DNA of 64,000 nt. Origin: Shewanella sp. OMA3-2. Its GTDB lineage: Bacteria; Pseudomonadota; Gammaproteobacteria; Enterobacterales; Shewanellaceae. The stretch spans positions 3,980,001-4,044,000 of the forward strand of contig NZ_CP090974.1 of assembly GCF_021513195.1 (NCBI RefSeq), given 5' to 3'. The position numbers and the translations under genes are program-made. This document shows positions 51,876 to 63,682 of this stretch, one piece after another. The notes under the pieces were generated by a model. It made no database searches and was not told where the DNA came from. It saw only the letters and a list, made by a program, of their open reading frames with translations. The first letter of the stretch is position 1. Every line of letters starts with the position of its first letter.

Positions 51876-51909
51876 AAAAAGCCATCAATTAAAATTGATG
51901 GCTTTTTTA
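51876..51909 (+). terminator. Bidirectional terminator between degS and murA
   Basis: AAAAAGCCATCAAT/ATTGATGGCTTTTT hairpin with A and T runs on both sides. Confidence 0.9.
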
Positions 51910-51946
51910 ATTCAGCGATTAAGTCGTTGCCCTAAAGCTATCAGAA

Positions 51947-53218
<1,272 letters not shown>

Positions 53219-53470
53219 TTACATATTGAAAAGTTTTTCACGCTTCCACTGGGTCGGCGTGAATGTCTTTATAGTTAACGCGTGCAGCTCGCCATTGGCA
53301 ATATTTTCTGCTAACGGTCCATATATTGCTTGTTGTTGTTTGACTCGGCTCATGCCATCAAAACATTCACCTACAGCAACAACTTTAAAGTGGCTACCGT
53401 CAGATGTAGCATGAACCTCTGTCAGTTCTAATGCTTCGGATAGAATTTGCTCAATAACTTTGCAATCCAT
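53219..53470 (-). CDS. ibaG: BolA-family protein IbaG
   Basis: 83 residues of BolA fold: LELTEVHATSDGSHFKVVAV, FDGMSRVKQQQAIYGPLAEN and the conserved C-terminal LHALTIKTFTPTQW with the His that helps bind Fe-S clusters with monothiol glutaredoxins. Position between mlaB and murA matches IbaG (YrbA) rather than BolA. Confidence 0.93.
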   Translation of the reverse strand: MDCKVIEQILSEALELTEVHATSDGSHFKVVAVGECFDGMSRVKQQQAIYGPLAENIANGELHALTIKTFTPTQWKREKLFNM

Positions 53471-53543
53471 GAATTTATACCTTTATTGCGACGTTAATTT
53501 AACAATATTAACGTCGTGAATGGTGAACTAAATGCCGATCAAA

Positions 53544-53855
53544 TTAACGAGAATTATCAGCAAAAAAAGTGTGTAAATCGTATAGCTCAATCATTTTTTG
53601 CAATTGAGCCGCAGGATGCTGCAATATACGCGAAATAGCCCCTGAAGACATATTTTGCTCTGACATTGCTAATCCTTTTAGTGTAAGCAGCATAGCGACA
53701 CCTGCACTATCGACATAAGTCAAAGCGGACAAGTCTACCACTTGAGTCGATGCAGTAAACAGTTGATGTCGATTCGGCCACAATTGTATGACCTCATCTT
53801 GCGTTAAACGCCCTTGCACTAAGCAAGTATCACCTTGCTGTTCAAACTGAATCAC
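53544..53855 (-). CDS. mlaB: STAS-domain protein MlaB
   Basis: This 103-residue cytosolic STAS-domain protein (VVDLSALTYVDSAGVAMLLTL) binds and stabilises the MlaF ATPase in the MlaFEDB phospholipid transporter. Its start overlaps the mlaC stop by four bases. Confidence 0.92.
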   Translation of the reverse strand: MIQFEQQGDTCLVQGRLTQDEVIQLWPNRHQLFTASTQVVDLSALTYVDSAGVAMLLTLKGLAMSEQNMSSGAISRILQHPAAQLQKMIELYDLHTFFADNSR

Positions 53856-54505
53856 GCCGCTTTATCCTCTTTATCAAGTTTACGGTCAATCTTTTGCTTT
53901 GTTTTATCATTCAGCATAGTAATGACCGACTCAATGCCCTGCTGGCGAATTAAGTTTGATATTTCAGATTGTTTTGATGCAAGTAAGCTGACGCCTTCTG
54001 CGACTAAATCAAATGCTTTCCATGAGTTATCTTTTAAACGACGTACTTTGAATTGAATTTTAATCGGTGGACGACCTTGTTCAATAATTTGCACGCTAAC
54101 TTCGACCATTTTGTCTTGGCTAAAGTCTGACGGTGGTTCAAATGCCACAGTTTGATCAGTATATGCAGTTAACGCTTGTGCATAAGTACCGATTAAATAA
54201 CCTTTAAAAGCTTCGACAAACCGTACTCTTTGATCATCACTGGTTTCACGTAAATACTGTCCCATCACTTTATAAGCGGCGTATTTATAATCCACATAAG
54301 GCATAAGTTCGTCAGCCACAATGACTTTTAAATGACTTAAGTCTTGATCAATTATTGCTTTGTCTCTTTTAAAGCGATCAAAGGTCTGATTTGAAACTTG
54401 TTCAATTAACTTATATGGATCTTGAGTATTAATCTCTGCCGCCCAGGTTTGAATACTGGTCAACAATATAACAGCGCTAACGATACGCACTAATAATGCT
54501 TGCAT
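53852..54505 (-). CDS. mlaC: Periplasmic phospholipid carrier MlaC
   Basis: This 217-residue exported protein has a signal peptide (VSAVILLTSIQTWA) and the Ttg2D/MlaC fold: VDYKYAAYKVMGQYLRETSD, RVRFVEAFKGYLIGTYAQAL and WKAFDLVAEGVSLLASKQSE. It ferries phospholipids between the outer-membrane MlaA complex and MlaFEDB. 10 bp after mlaD. Confidence 0.95.
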   Translation of the reverse strand: MQALLVRIVSAVILLTSIQTWAAEINTQDPYKLIEQVSNQTFDRFKRDKAIIDQDLSHLKVIVADELMPYVDYKYAAYKVMGQYLRETSDDQRVRFVEAFKGYLIGTYAQALTAYTDQTVAFEPPSDFSQDKMVEVSVQIIEQGRPPIKIQFKVRRLKDNSWKAFDLVAEGVSLLASKQSEISNLIRQQGIESVITMLNDKTKQKIDRKLDKEDKAA

Positions 54506-54515
54506 AAAACCGCTC

Positions 54516-54989
54516 CTATTTATCTTTTGACGACATGCTATATAACAATTGGCCTATTAAGTCTTCTAAAATCAACGCGCCGCGGGTGTCATCAACTTTG
54601 TCACCATCACTAAGCATGTCAATATCATCATCCATAAAGCCTGGGGTTAAACCAATAAACTGCTCACCTAACAAACCTGATGTTAAAATTGACAGGCTAC
54701 TGGTTTCTGGGAAATGATCATAACGCTTATCCATAGTTAAGGTGACTATAGGGACAAGTTTACGGTCATCTAAAGTAATATTAGCCACTCGGCCAACCAC
54801 GACGCCACCAACTTTGACTGGCGCTCGAACTTTTAACCCGCCAATATTATTAAACTCAGCAATTAACGAATAATTATTGTTTTGGGTATCAACTTTGACA
54901 TTGGCTACATTAAAAACCAGTACGCAAAATGCTAACACCCCTGACAATAAAAATAGACCAACAAGTAACTCAATCTTTCGTGTCAACAT
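54516..54989 (-). CDS. mlaD: MCE-domain lipid transport protein MlaD
   Basis: 157 residues: one N-terminal transmembrane helix (LLVGLFLLSGVLAFCVLVF), then an MCE domain with FNNIGGLKVRAPVKVGGVVV and LTSGLLGEQFIGLTPG. It forms the periplasmic hexamer on MlaE. Confidence 0.96.
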   Translation of the reverse strand: MLTRKIELLVGLFLLSGVLAFCVLVFNVANVKVDTQNNNYSLIAEFNNIGGLKVRAPVKVGGVVVGRVANITLDDRKLVPIVTLTMDKRYDHFPETSSLSILTSGLLGEQFIGLTPGFMDDDIDMLSDGDKVDDTRGALILEDLIGQLLYSMSSKDK

Positions 54990-55024
54990 ACGCTTAAACC
55001 ACTTAAATAGTTAATAAATTAATC

Positions 55025-55810
55025 TTAATTTCCGAACATTAATGCGGTTAGCAAAAAGTCCAAAGCTAGAACAGCTAAACTGGCCTGCACTACCGTAGAG
55101 GTTGTCGCCCGACTAATCCCTTCTGGATTAGGCTTGACTTCATAACCTCGATATAATGCAATCCATGTCACCACAATACCAAATACAGTGCTTTTAATAA
55201 GGCAGTTAACAATATCTTGTCGCCACTCAACTGAAGCCTGTAATATCGACCAAAAAGCACCAGTATCAATACCTTTCCATTCCACACCGACTAAGTGACC
55301 ACCTAAAATACCGACTAAGCTAAACATCATTGCTAACAATGGCATACTGATCACACCGGCCCAAAATCGTGGTGCAATAATCTGCTTTAACGGATCGATA
55401 GCCATCATTTCTAAACTTGATAATTGCTCTGTTGACTTCATTAAACCAATTTCAGCAGTTAATGCAGACCCAGCACGCCCAGCAAATAACAGTGCAGTGA
55501 CAACAGGCCCAAGTTCACGTAATAAGCTTAAAGCGACCATAGGACCTAAGCTGTCTTCGGTACCAAAACCCACTAAAATATTATACGCTTGAAGCGCTAA
55601 TACCATGCCAATAAATAAGCCCGATACGATAATAATAATCATTGAGCGTACGCCCAATACATAGATCTGTTTGATCAATAAGGGCAAGCCTTTTTTGGGA
55701 TTTGGCACATGCACTATCGCGCGCCATAACATGACGCCAGCCTTCCCATAGCCACTGACTAAACCAATGGCATAACGACCAATTGCAGCAATCAAATTAA
55801 TCGGATTCAC
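55025..55810 (-). CDS. mlaE: Phospholipid ABC transporter permease MlaE
   Basis: This 261-residue inner-membrane permease has MlaE-family motifs: [40 protein letters not shown], and IISMPLLA-like helices. The start overlaps the mlaF stop by 14 bases. Confidence 0.96.
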   Translation of the reverse strand: MNPINLIAAIGRYAIGLVSGYGKAGVMLWRAIVHVPNPKKGLPLLIKQIYVLGVRSMIIIIVSGLFIGMVLALQAYNILVGFGTEDSLGPMVALSLLRELGPVVTALLFAGRAGSALTAEIGLMKSTEQLSSLEMMAIDPLKQIIAPRFWAGVISMPLLAMMFSLVGILGGHLVGVEWKGIDTGAFWSILQASVEWRQDIVNCLIKSTVFGIVVTWIALYRGYEVKPNPEGISRATTSTVVQASLAVLALDFLLTALMFGN

Positions 55811-56621
55811 TCAACAACTCCTGTTGATAATCAACTGCTGGATAATGAAATGGTACAGGGCCATCTGGCGCACCATCAATAAACTGTATTAGCTGTGGAT
55901 TATCTGATTTTCTCAACTGCTCAGGCGTACCTTCTGCAATGACTTTCTTATCGGCAATCACGTAAACATAATCAGCAATGCCTAAAACCTCTTTGACATC
56001 GTGGGACACAACCACAGAGGTGAGTTTTAAGGAATCAGATAATTCCCGAATTAACTTAACTAACATGCCCATTGAAATTGGGTCTTGTCCCGCAAAGGGC
56101 TCATCATACAGCACCATTTCAGGCTCTAAAGCGATGGCTCTAGCCAATGCTGCACGACGCTGCATTCCGCCCGACAATTCGCTTGGCATCATATAAGCCG
56201 CACCACGCAGTCCAACAGCTTGTAGTTTCATCAATACAATTGAACGAATAATCGTCTCTGGTAAGCCAGAATGTTCACGTAATGCAAAAGCCACGTTATC
56301 GAACACATTCATGTCTGTGAACAAAGCGCCACTTTGGAATAACATACTCATACGTTTACGAACTTGGTATAGCTCAGTACGGGATAATTGATGCATATTT
56401 AGACCATCAAACAGTACTTCACCAGAATCTGGGATTAACTGAGCACCAATTAATTTAAGTAAGGTGGTTTTACCAATACCACTGGGCCCCATAATAGCGG
56501 TCACTTTCCCTTTGGGGATCGTTAAAGAAATATCATCATAAATGACTTTCTCACCCCGACTAAAACCAAGGTGTTTAATTTCTACAAGCGGATTTTGCAA
56601 CACGATTGATGTCTCAGACAT
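55797..56621 (-). CDS. mlaF: Phospholipid ABC transporter ATPase MlaF
   Basis: About 274 residues: Walker [17 protein letters not shown], signature [17 protein letters not shown], Walker [14 protein letters not shown] and the switch His in VVVSHD. The start at 56621 ([12 protein letters not shown]) lines up with E. coli MlaF. The frame continues to an ATG at 56690, but neither has a clear ribosome site. First gene of mlaFEDCB-ibaG-murA. Confidence 0.95.
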   Translation of the reverse strand: MSETSIVLQNPLVEIKHLGFSRGEKVIYDDISLTIPKGKVTAIMGPSGIGKTTLLKLIGAQLIPDSGEVLFDGLNMHQLSRTELYQVRKRMSMLFQSGALFTDMNVFDNVAFALREHSGLPETIIRSIVLMKLQAVGLRGAAYMMPSELSGGMQRRAALARAIALEPEMVLYDEPFAGQDPISMGMLVKLIRELSDSLKLTSVVVSHDVKEVLGIADYVYVIADKKVIAEGTPEQLRKSDNPQLIQFIDGAPDGPVPFHYPAVDYQQELLSESD

Positions 56622-56851
56622 AATATTTGAAGAGATAGCTGCCATCCTGGCGCGTAAATGAGGGTTAAATTTTACGTGAATGTTGCTCACCTAACAACCT
56701 CATCTCAATAAAAATACCCTAACCTTAAATGAAATTAATCTTTATCAAAGGTTAATCGACTGATTGATTCGGTTATTTATAGTTATTGTTCCTTTCAATT
56801 TGATTCATTTACAGAGAAAATACCCATGTTCAAATAAAATAAAGGGATGAC

Positions 56852-57814
56852 ATGTTAGTTAATATTTTGATGCTTTGCGTTGGATTAGCCGTACTGGTAA
56901 TTAGTGCTGATAAATTTGTGTATGGCGCATCTGCATTTGCCCGTAACCTTGGCTTACCCCCCATGTTAATTGGGCTTACTATTGTTGCTATGGGTAGCTC
57001 TGCACCTGAAATGTTTGTTGCTGCGACCGCATCAATGGAGGGCATGAACGATACCGCTATAGGTAACGTCCTTGGCTCAAATATTGCCAATATCACCCTT
57101 ATATTAGGTATTACAGCCTTACTAGGCGCTATCAGCGTTAGCTCTAAGACTCTAAAACGTGAAGTACCACTCATGCTTGCTGCAACTGTATTGGCGGGAT
57201 ATTTGATCCATGATGGTTTTCTAACTCGCATTGAAGGAATGATTTTAGTGGTGGCTTTCTTGCTTGTTATGGGCGGATTTATTTATCAGGCCTTAAGTAA
57301 TAAAGAAACTGACGCACTTGATGATCAAATCGACGGTGAGATCCCTAAAGATGTCCCTACCTTTCATGCTATCATGTGGATTGTTGTCGGCATTGTTTTT
57401 TTACCATTATCAGCTGGTTGGATGGTCGACGGTGCAGTAGGTATTGCAAAAATTTACGGTTTGTCTGATTTAGTGATTGGACTGACCATTATTGCTGTTG
57501 GCACCAGTTTGCCTGAACTAGCAGCATGTATTGCCGGAGTGTTAAAAAAAGAGCACGATTTAGCCATTGGCAATATTGTCGGGTCGAATTTATTTAATAT
57601 TCTTGCGGTTCTAGCTATTCCGGGGCTAATCTCACCAGGTGAGCTTGATGCCACTGCTGTGAATAGAGATTTTTACATGGTTCTGGGTACTAGTGCCGCA
57701 TTAGCAGTATTAGTGTTATCCAGCGGTGCCAAGCGACAACTTATGCGTTGGCATGGCGTTTTATTACTATTAACCTTTGTTGCGTACCAATACGTTGTTT
57801 TCAACGCTTCTTAA
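56852..57814 (+). CDS. yrbG: Calcium/sodium antiporter YrbG
   Basis: This 320-residue CaCA-family antiporter has about ten helices and the two inverted ion-binding repeats G-S-S-A-P-E (VAMGSSAPEMFVAATA) and G-T-S-L-P-E (VAVGTSLPELAACIAG), each followed by GNVLGSNIAN and GNIVGSNLFN. Preceded by AAAGGGATG. It lies between the divergent mla operon and kdsD, as in E. coli. Confidence 0.95.
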   Translation: MLVNILMLCVGLAVLVISADKFVYGASAFARNLGLPPMLIGLTIVAMGSSAPEMFVAATASMEGMNDTAIGNVLGSNIANITLILGITALLGAISVSSKTLKREVPLMLAATVLAGYLIHDGFLTRIEGMILVVAFLLVMGGFIYQALSNKETDALDDQIDGEIPKDVPTFHAIMWIVVGIVFLPLSAGWMVDGAVGIAKIYGLSDLVIGLTIIAVGTSLPELAACIAGVLKKEHDLAIGNIVGSNLFNILAVLAIPGLISPGELDATAVNRDFYMVLGTSAALAVLVLSSGAKRQLMRWHGVLLLLTFVAYQYVVFNAS

Positions 57815-57848
57815 TGGAGCGCAAAGGACTTTACTAAGAGAAACAGAT

Positions 57849-58826
57849 ATGGCAAACCAAACTCAATTTCGTCAATGGGGCCGTAAAGTCATTGATATTG
57901 AAAAAGCGGCACTAGAGCATCTCTACCAATTTGTAGATTCAGATGCTTTCGGGCAGGCATGTGAATTAATCATGCAATGCACAGGTAAAGTTATCGTAAT
58001 GGGTATGGGAAAGTCTGGCCATATTGGTAATAAGATTTCAGCGACCTTTGCCAGTACTGGCACACCGGCATTCTTTGTTCATCCTGGAGAAGCTAGCCAT
58101 GGCGACCTTGGCGCATTAGCTAAAAATGACATTATTTTAGCGATTTCGAACTCAGGCGAGTCTAGTGAAATTTTAACATTAATGCCTGTTATTCAACGTA
58201 TGGGCGTGCCTGTCATTGCTATTACTGGCAAGCCTGAATCTAATATGGCGAAGCTGGCAAAATTGCATCTGTGTATTGAAGTGCCTGAAGAAGCTTGCCC
58301 ACTTGGTTTAGCGCCAACATCAAGCACGACAGTAACATTAGTCATGGGTGATGCCTTAGCGGTCGCACTATTACAAGCAAAAGGATTTACCCGTGATGAT
58401 TTTGCCCTCTCACATCCAGGGGGCTCTTTAGGCCGTAAATTATTACTCAAGGTGAATGAAGTTATGCACCAAGGCAAAGATCTCCCCTTGGTAAAGCAAG
58501 ATATTTGCATCACTGAAGCCTTATATGAAATATCGAATAAAGGCTTAGGCATGACAGCGGTGGTTGATGATAATAATGTCTTAGTCGGTATTTTTACCGA
58601 TGGTGATTTACGCCAGGTTATCGATGCAGAAGTCAATCTTCGCACCACACCAATTTCACAGGTTATGACCAAAAATTGTGTCACCAGCCCAGCCAACATC
58701 TTGGCAGCTCAAGCATTACAAATAATGGATGAAAAAAACATCAACGGTTTGATTGTGGTAAATAACGCACATCAACCCATAGGCGCATTAAATATGCTCG
58801 ATATGGTTAAAGCAGGGGTAATATAA
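57849..58826 (+). CDS. kdsD: D-arabinose 5-phosphate isomerase KdsD
   Basis: This enzyme of about 325 residues converts ribulose-5-phosphate to arabinose-5-phosphate for Kdo synthesis. A SIS domain is seen as GKVIVMGMGKSGHIGNKISA, FVHPGEASHGDLGALAKND and SNSGESSEIL. Two CBS domains follow (MHQGKDLPLVKQDICITEAL; MTKNCVTSPANILAAQAL). The start at 57849 (MANQTQFRQWG) fits; the frame opens earlier inside yrbG. Confidence 0.96.
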   Translation: MANQTQFRQWGRKVIDIEKAALEHLYQFVDSDAFGQACELIMQCTGKVIVMGMGKSGHIGNKISATFASTGTPAFFVHPGEASHGDLGALAKNDIILAISNSGESSEILTLMPVIQRMGVPVIAITGKPESNMAKLAKLHLCIEVPEEACPLGLAPTSSTTVTLVMGDALAVALLQAKGFTRDDFALSHPGGSLGRKLLLKVNEVMHQGKDLPLVKQDICITEALYEISNKGLGMTAVVDDNNVLVGIFTDGDLRQVIDAEVNLRTTPISQVMTKNCVTSPANILAAQALQIMDEKNINGLIVVNNAHQPIGALNMLDMVKAGVI

Positions 58827-58828
58827 GT

Positions 58829-59395
58829 ATGACAATGAATACGCAAACTCATCTAGGTTTTTATGGCCCAATTAGCGATGATACTTGGCAACGCGCCCAA
58901 AAAATAAAACTGCTTATTTGCGACGTTGATGGGGTTTTTTCTGACGGCCGTATTTACCTTAATAATAGCGGCGAAGAGTCAAAAGCATTCCACACACGAG
59001 ACGGGTACGGTGTTCGTTCAATATTAACCAGTGGCATTAATGTTGCCGTTATTACCGGACGAAAATCTAAAATTGTCGAAAATCGCATGACAGCCTTAGG
59101 CATCAAAGATATCCATCAAGGGATCGATGATAAATTGACTCCCTACGAGGCATTAATCAAAAAATATAACGTCACCGCAGAACAAGTAGCTTACATTGGC
59201 GATGACATGGTAGATTTGCCTGTTATGAAAGTAGTAGGACTGGCTGTCAGCGTTGCCGATGGACATCCATACGTTAAACAACACTGCCATATGATAACCA
59301 CAATTAAAGGTGGCCATGGTGCGTTAAGAGAGCTAACTGACTTGTTGCTTTTAAGCCAAAATAAATTTGAAAGTGCCCATGGTATGAGTATATGA
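58829..59395 (+). CDS. kdsC: 3-deoxy-D-manno-octulosonate 8-phosphate phosphatase
   Basis: 188 residues, HAD superfamily: LLICDVDGVFSDGRIYLN with the nucleophilic Asp, VAVITGRKSKIVENRM, and YIGDDMVDLPVMKVVGLAVS with the metal-binding Asp pair. It makes Kdo from Kdo-8-phosphate. Two bases after kdsD; its stop overlaps lptC. Confidence 0.97.
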   Translation: MTMNTQTHLGFYGPISDDTWQRAQKIKLLICDVDGVFSDGRIYLNNSGEESKAFHTRDGYGVRSILTSGINVAVITGRKSKIVENRMTALGIKDIHQGIDDKLTPYEALIKKYNVTAEQVAYIGDDMVDLPVMKVVGLAVSVADGHPYVKQHCHMITTIKGGHGALRELTDLLLLSQNKFESAHGMSI

Positions 59396-59952
59396 ATCGA
59401 ACCACACTGGCTATTTGCGCATTTTTTGGCTTAGCCTTGATATTGTATTGGCAAGTACAAGTCAAACGAAATCAAATGGCATTAATCAAAGATCCTAGAG
59501 TTGAGCGACCTGATTTTGTGGCCGATGATCTTCGCACTACAGAATTCAACAAATTGGGACTCGTTGACAGCAAAGTCAGCGCCCAACATATGGAACATTT
59601 TACCAGCACAAACACCACTTTATTTACCGCGCCAGTACTGCTTCTTTATCCTGAAAATGGTAAGGCGCAATGGCAAATAACGGCTAAAAATGCAACGTTA
59701 GATCAGCATTCAAATGAAGTCAGCTTATATAACGATGTAGTAATCGATGCCATTGATATTGAAGAGCCGTTACAATCACTTGAAACTCAGCAAGTCACCT
59801 TTAATTTAAACACTATGATAGGGCGTTCTGAAGAGTCAGTTACCATTAAAGGTAATGGTTTTATTATTCAAGGCTTAGGGCTATTTGCCGATCTCAATGC
59901 AGAACAAATTACCTTACTCAGTCAAGTAGAAGGGACATATGAACCACATTAA
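59392..59952 (+). CDS. lptC: LPS export protein LptC
   Basis: This 186-residue single-pass inner-membrane protein has a periplasmic beta-jellyroll (ALICKLALF-type anchor: TTLAICAFFGLALILYW). Conserved strands include WQITAKNATLDQHSNEVSLY and LETQQVTFNLNTMIGRSEES. It hands LPS from LptBFG to LptA. It overlaps lptA by 14 bases. Confidence 0.93.
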   Translation: MNRTTLAICAFFGLALILYWQVQVKRNQMALIKDPRVERPDFVADDLRTTEFNKLGLVDSKVSAQHMEHFTSTNTTLFTAPVLLLYPENGKAQWQITAKNATLDQHSNEVSLYNDVVIDAIDIEEPLQSLETQQVTFNLNTMIGRSEESVTIKGNGFIIQGLGLFADLNAEQITLLSQVEGTYEPH

Positions 59953-60526
59953 GTTTTTAACCACATTGCTCGGTAGAAGCAGTGTTATTTGCACTTTAGC
60001 TATTAGTGTTTTGGCTGGCAACGCCGTGGCCAAAGAAGGCGACTTAAAGCAAGAGCTTAAAATTGCTGCCGTGAGCCAACGAGCTGATGTTAAAAATAAC
60101 CAAATCATTTTTAACGGACCAGTAAAAATCACCCAAGGCTCGATCAATATCGAAGCCGATGAGCTGCGGGCATTTTCTGCTGAAAACGGCCAAACTAAAA
60201 CGCTAATTGCCACCGGCAACCCTGCTACGTTCTCACAAGAGCTTGATGATGGCCGCATAGGTACAGCCAGTGCCAATGAAATTCGTTATGACTTAGCAAC
60301 GACCGGACTCTTGCTAACCGGAAACGCTAAGCTAGATCAAGCAGGCAGTAAAGTGACAGGAAACGTAATCCGTTACAATATCAATGCCCAAGAGCTTATC
60401 GCGGAGAGTACCGGTAAAGGTGAAGATCGTGTGATTACCATTATTCAGCCGGAAAACTTCCAAAATGATGCATCACCCGCACAAAAACTACCTGAAATTC
60501 CGTTAAAAAAGCAAGGTAACCAATGA
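59939..60526 (+). CDS. lptA: LPS transport periplasmic protein LptA
   Basis: 195 residues with a signal peptide ([16 protein letters not shown]) and an OstA/LptA jellyroll: [40 protein letters not shown] and [20 protein letters not shown]. It forms the periplasmic LPS bridge. AAGGG precedes the start; its stop overlaps lptB. Confidence 0.95.
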   Translation: MNHIKFLTTLLGRSSVICTLAISVLAGNAVAKEGDLKQELKIAAVSQRADVKNNQIIFNGPVKITQGSINIEADELRAFSAENGQTKTLIATGNPATFSQELDDGRIGTASANEIRYDLATTGLLLTGNAKLDQAGSKVTGNVIRYNINAQELIAESTGKGEDRVITIIQPENFQNDASPAQKLPEIPLKKQGNQ

Positions 60527-61254
60527 CCCAAATTACCTTAACAGCTGAGAATTTAGCTAAAAGCTATAAAAATCGTCAAGTGGTTAAAAGTGTCAGTTTA
60601 ACCGTAAAAACTGGCCAGATTGTTGGGCTACTAGGTCCCAATGGCGCAGGTAAAACCACGACGTTTTATATGGTTGTTGGCTTAGTCAAAAGTGACCATG
60701 GCCGCATTTTAATCGATGACGATGACTTAACCGCTGATCCAATGCATTTACGGGCGCGAAAAGGTATTGGCTACTTACCCCAAGAAGCCAGTATTTTTAG
60801 AAAACTCACCGTGCACGATAATATTATGGCTGTCTTGCAAACCCGTAAATCGATGACTCCAGACGAGCGGATCCAGGAACTTGAACATCTTTTAGAAGAA
60901 TTTCATATCACCCATATTCGCGATAGTTTAGGTATGTCACTATCTGGCGGCGAAAGACGACGGGTAGAAATTGCCCGCGCTTTAGCAGCCAACCCTAAAT
61001 TTATACTATTAGATGAGCCCTTTGCTGGTGTTGACCCTATTTCAGTGATTGATATTAAAAAAATTATTCTGCAACTCAAACACCGTGGTCTAGGGGTATT
61101 AATTACCGACCATAACGTCCGTGAAACACTTGATGTGTGCGAGCGTGCATATATCGTTAGTCAGGGTAATTTAATTGCCGAAGGAACTCCTACTGAAGTA
61201 CTAAACAATCAACAAGTTCGGGCTGTATACTTAGGGGAACAATTCAAGCTATAG
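60523..61254 (+). CDS. lptB: LPS export ABC transporter ATPase LptB
   Basis: 243 residues: Walker [20 protein letters not shown]-loop [11 protein letters not shown], signature [15 protein letters not shown], Walker [14 protein letters not shown] and [13 protein letters not shown] with the switch His. It powers LPS extraction with LptFG, which are encoded elsewhere. Confidence 0.97.
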   Translation: MTQITLTAENLAKSYKNRQVVKSVSLTVKTGQIVGLLGPNGAGKTTTFYMVVGLVKSDHGRILIDDDDLTADPMHLRARKGIGYLPQEASIFRKLTVHDNIMAVLQTRKSMTPDERIQELEHLLEEFHITHIRDSLGMSLSGGERRRVEIARALAANPKFILLDEPFAGVDPISVIDIKKIILQLKHRGLGVLITDHNVRETLDVCERAYIVSQGNLIAEGTPTEVLNNQQVRAVYLGEQFKL

Positions 61255-61428
61255 TGAATCTAAAGAGGCTCTGAAACACTTGCTTAACATTGTATTCTGG
61301 TGGCTGAGCTATCTGATGATAGAGTTAATCGCTCATATGTAACTAAAGTCAGAGCATTTGTTAAAAAATTTGCGACTCTCACTCACTTTAACCAGTGAGA
61401 CGCCGAATTATTCTAGGGATCAGCAGTA

Positions 61429-62922
61429 ATGAAAGCTTCACTCCAACTTAAAATGGGTCAGCACCTCACTATGACCCCACAACTGCAACAAGCGATTCGT
61501 TTGTTGCAGTTATCGTCTTTGGAGTTACAGCAAGAAATTCAACAAGCATTAGATTCCAACCCTTTGCTTGAAATGGAAGATGAATTTTCAGTACTTAGCG
61601 ATAAAAATGAAAACTCAAAAGACCTGTCAGACACTGACTTCAACGAAGTCAGTGTCCCTGTTGTCGAAAAAGACACTTCAAATATCGATACCGCAGAGTC
61701 AATGACTAAAGAGCAAATGTCTGACGATCTGCCAATGGATACCACTTGGGATGAAGTGTACAGCGCCTCCCCAATGGCAAGCCCAGGTTCGGGGTCAGGC
61801 AGCATGCCAAATGATGACATGCCTTTCCAGGGTGAAACATCTGAAGGCTTGTATGAACATCTAGAATGGCAAAAAAATCTGACTCCCTTTTCTGAAACAG
61901 ACTTAGCTATCGCAACTGCGATTATTGATGCTATTGATGACACTGGCTATCTCACCCAAAGTACCGAAGACATTTTAGAGGCCATGGGCGATGACTCTGT
62001 CGAACTAGACGAAGTAGAAGCTGTGCTAAAGCGCATACAACATTTTGATCCACTTGGTGTTGCCTCACGCAGCTTAAGTGAATGCTTGTTGATTCAACTT
62101 GTTCAGTTTGCACCAAACACACCACATATTGATAATGCCAGAATGTTAATCAAAGATTATTTAGATTTGATTGCTGGGCGTGATTTTCGCACCTTAATGC
62201 GTAAAACAAAGCTAAAAGAAGATGAGCTGCGCGAAGCAATTGAATTAATACAATCTTTAAATCCACGTCCTGGCACCATGATCACTCCACCAGATGATGA
62301 ATATGTTATCCCAGATGTGTCAGTAACCAAAAAGAATGGCCGTTGGGTAGTTGAGTTGAACCCTGACAACATGCCAAAAATAGGCATCAATCAACAATAT
62401 GCTGCCATGGCAAAAAGCAGCAAAAGCTCAACAGACACTCAATTTATTCGAGGCCACTTACAAGAAGCCAAATGGTTCATCAAAAGCTTAGAAAGCCGTA
62501 GCGATACCTTGCTTAAAGTATCAAATTGTATTGTGCAATTTCAGCAAGGTTTTTTTGAATACGGCGCAGAAGCCATGAAACCTATGGTGTTGAATGACAT
62601 AGCTGAAGCTGTCGAAATGCATGAATCAACTATCTCGCGTGTCACCACACAAAAGTATATGCATACACCACGCGGACTATTCGAACTTAAGTATTTTTTT
62701 TCTAGCCATGTAAGCACCGACGATGGCGGAGAGTGCTCATCGACAGCAATTAGAGCCTTTATTAAAAAGCTGGTTGCAGCTGAAAACCAGAAAAAGCCAT
62801 TAAGTGACAGTAAAATGGCTGATCTTCTGGCTGAACAAGGGATTAATGTTGCACGTCGCACTATCGCAAAATATCGCGAAGCGATGATGATCCCTCCCTC
62901 AAACCAACGTAAGAGCTTATAA
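61429..62922 (+). CDS. rpoN: RNA polymerase sigma-54 factor
   Basis: 497 residues. Region I is Gln/Leu-rich ([33 protein letters not shown]) and binds activators, region II is acidic, and the core-binding region includes [20 protein letters not shown]. The HTH is [20 protein letters not shown] and the RpoN box [12 protein letters not shown]. It controls nitrogen and flagellar genes among others. The 174-bp upstream gap separates it from lptB and probably contains its own promoter. Confidence 0.97.
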   Translation: MKASLQLKMGQHLTMTPQLQQAIRLLQLSSLELQQEIQQALDSNPLLEMEDEFSVLSDKNENSKDLSDTDFNEVSVPVVEKDTSNIDTAESMTKEQMSDDLPMDTTWDEVYSASPMASPGSGSGSMPNDDMPFQGETSEGLYEHLEWQKNLTPFSETDLAIATAIIDAIDDTGYLTQSTEDILEAMGDDSVELDEVEAVLKRIQHFDPLGVASRSLSECLLIQLVQFAPNTPHIDNARMLIKDYLDLIAGRDFRTLMRKTKLKEDELREAIELIQSLNPRPGTMITPPDDEYVIPDVSVTKKNGRWVVELNPDNMPKIGINQQYAAMAKSSKSSTDTQFIRGHLQEAKWFIKSLESRSDTLLKVSNCIVQFQQGFFEYGAEAMKPMVLNDIAEAVEMHESTISRVTTQKYMHTPRGLFELKYFFSSHVSTDDGGECSSTAIRAFIKKLVAAENQKKPLSDSKMADLLAEQGINVARRTIAKYREAMMIPPSNQRKSL

Positions 62923-62948
62923 TCTACCTAGGCAATTGGAGGATAAAT

Positions 62949-63236
62949 ATGCACATCACCTTAGCGGGTCACCATATTGAAATTACTGAATCACTGAGAG
63001 AATATGTTACAAATAAGTTTACAAAACTTGAACGACATTTCGATCAGATCAATAATGTCCAAGTAGTATTGAATGTCGAAAAGCAGTTACAGAAAGCTGA
63101 AGCAAAAGTCAGCCTAAATGGCACTGAAGTATTTGCCACTGCTGAACATGCTGACATGTATCACGCCATAGACGCCCTGATTGACAAGCTCGATCGTCAG
63201 GTCATTAAACATAAAGAGAAATTAACTAAACATTAA
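62949..63236 (+). CDS. hpf: Ribosome hibernation promoting factor HPF
   Basis: 95 residues, short YhbH form: ITLAGHHIEITESLREYVTN, KLERHFDQINNVQVVLNVEK and DMYHAIDALIDKLDRQVIKH. It binds the 30S subunit in stationary phase. GGAGG upstream; its stop is at the ptsN start. Confidence 0.95.
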   Translation: MHITLAGHHIEITESLREYVTNKFTKLERHFDQINNVQVVLNVEKQLQKAEAKVSLNGTEVFATAEHADMYHAIDALIDKLDRQVIKHKEKLTKH

Positions 63237-63682
63237 TGATGGAACTTAGTACCATCCTGCAGCCGGAATGCACCTCCTGTGCCACACCGGGCAGTAAGAA
63301 AAAGGTACTGGAACTTATCAGCGATTTAGTCGCTGCCCAGTACCCATCCCTCTCCTCACAAGAGATTTTTGAAAGCCTAGTGGCTAGAGAAAAAATGGGT
63401 AGCACAGGAATCGGCTCTGGCATTGCAATTCCGCATGGACGACTCACGACCATCGAGCGCCCTATCGCCGTTTTTGTAAAGTGCGAAGAGGCTATTTCAT
63501 TTGATGCTATAGACAAACAACCTGTGGATCTCTTATTTGCACTTTTAGTACCCGCTGATCAATGCCAACAGCATCTGAGTACTTTATCCTTAATGGCAGA
63601 AAAATTGTCAGATAAACATATCCTTAAACAGTTACGTAAAGCGAGTAACGCAACCGAACTTTACCAGGTCATCACAACATGA
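63236..63682 (+). CDS. ptsN: Nitrogen-regulatory PTS EIIA (PtsN)
   Basis: 148 residues of EIIA-Ntr: [20 protein letters not shown] with the phosphorylatable His, and [20 protein letters not shown]. The N-terminal [24 protein letters not shown] segment is typical. It takes part in nitrogen/potassium regulation in the rpoN operon. Confidence 0.96.
   Translation: MMELSTILQPECTSCATPGSKKKVLELISDLVAAQYPSLSSQEIFESLVAREKMGSTGIGSGIAIPHGRLTTIERPIAVFVKCEEAISFDAIDKQPVDLLFALLVPADQCQQHLSTLSLMAEKLSDKHILKQLRKASNATELYQVITT

Noticed and set aside
56852..56870. Possible tRNA or other RNA genes anywhere in the window
   Set aside because: No cloverleaf with TTCGANNC T-loop and CCA end was found on either strand in the gene-free spacers I read.
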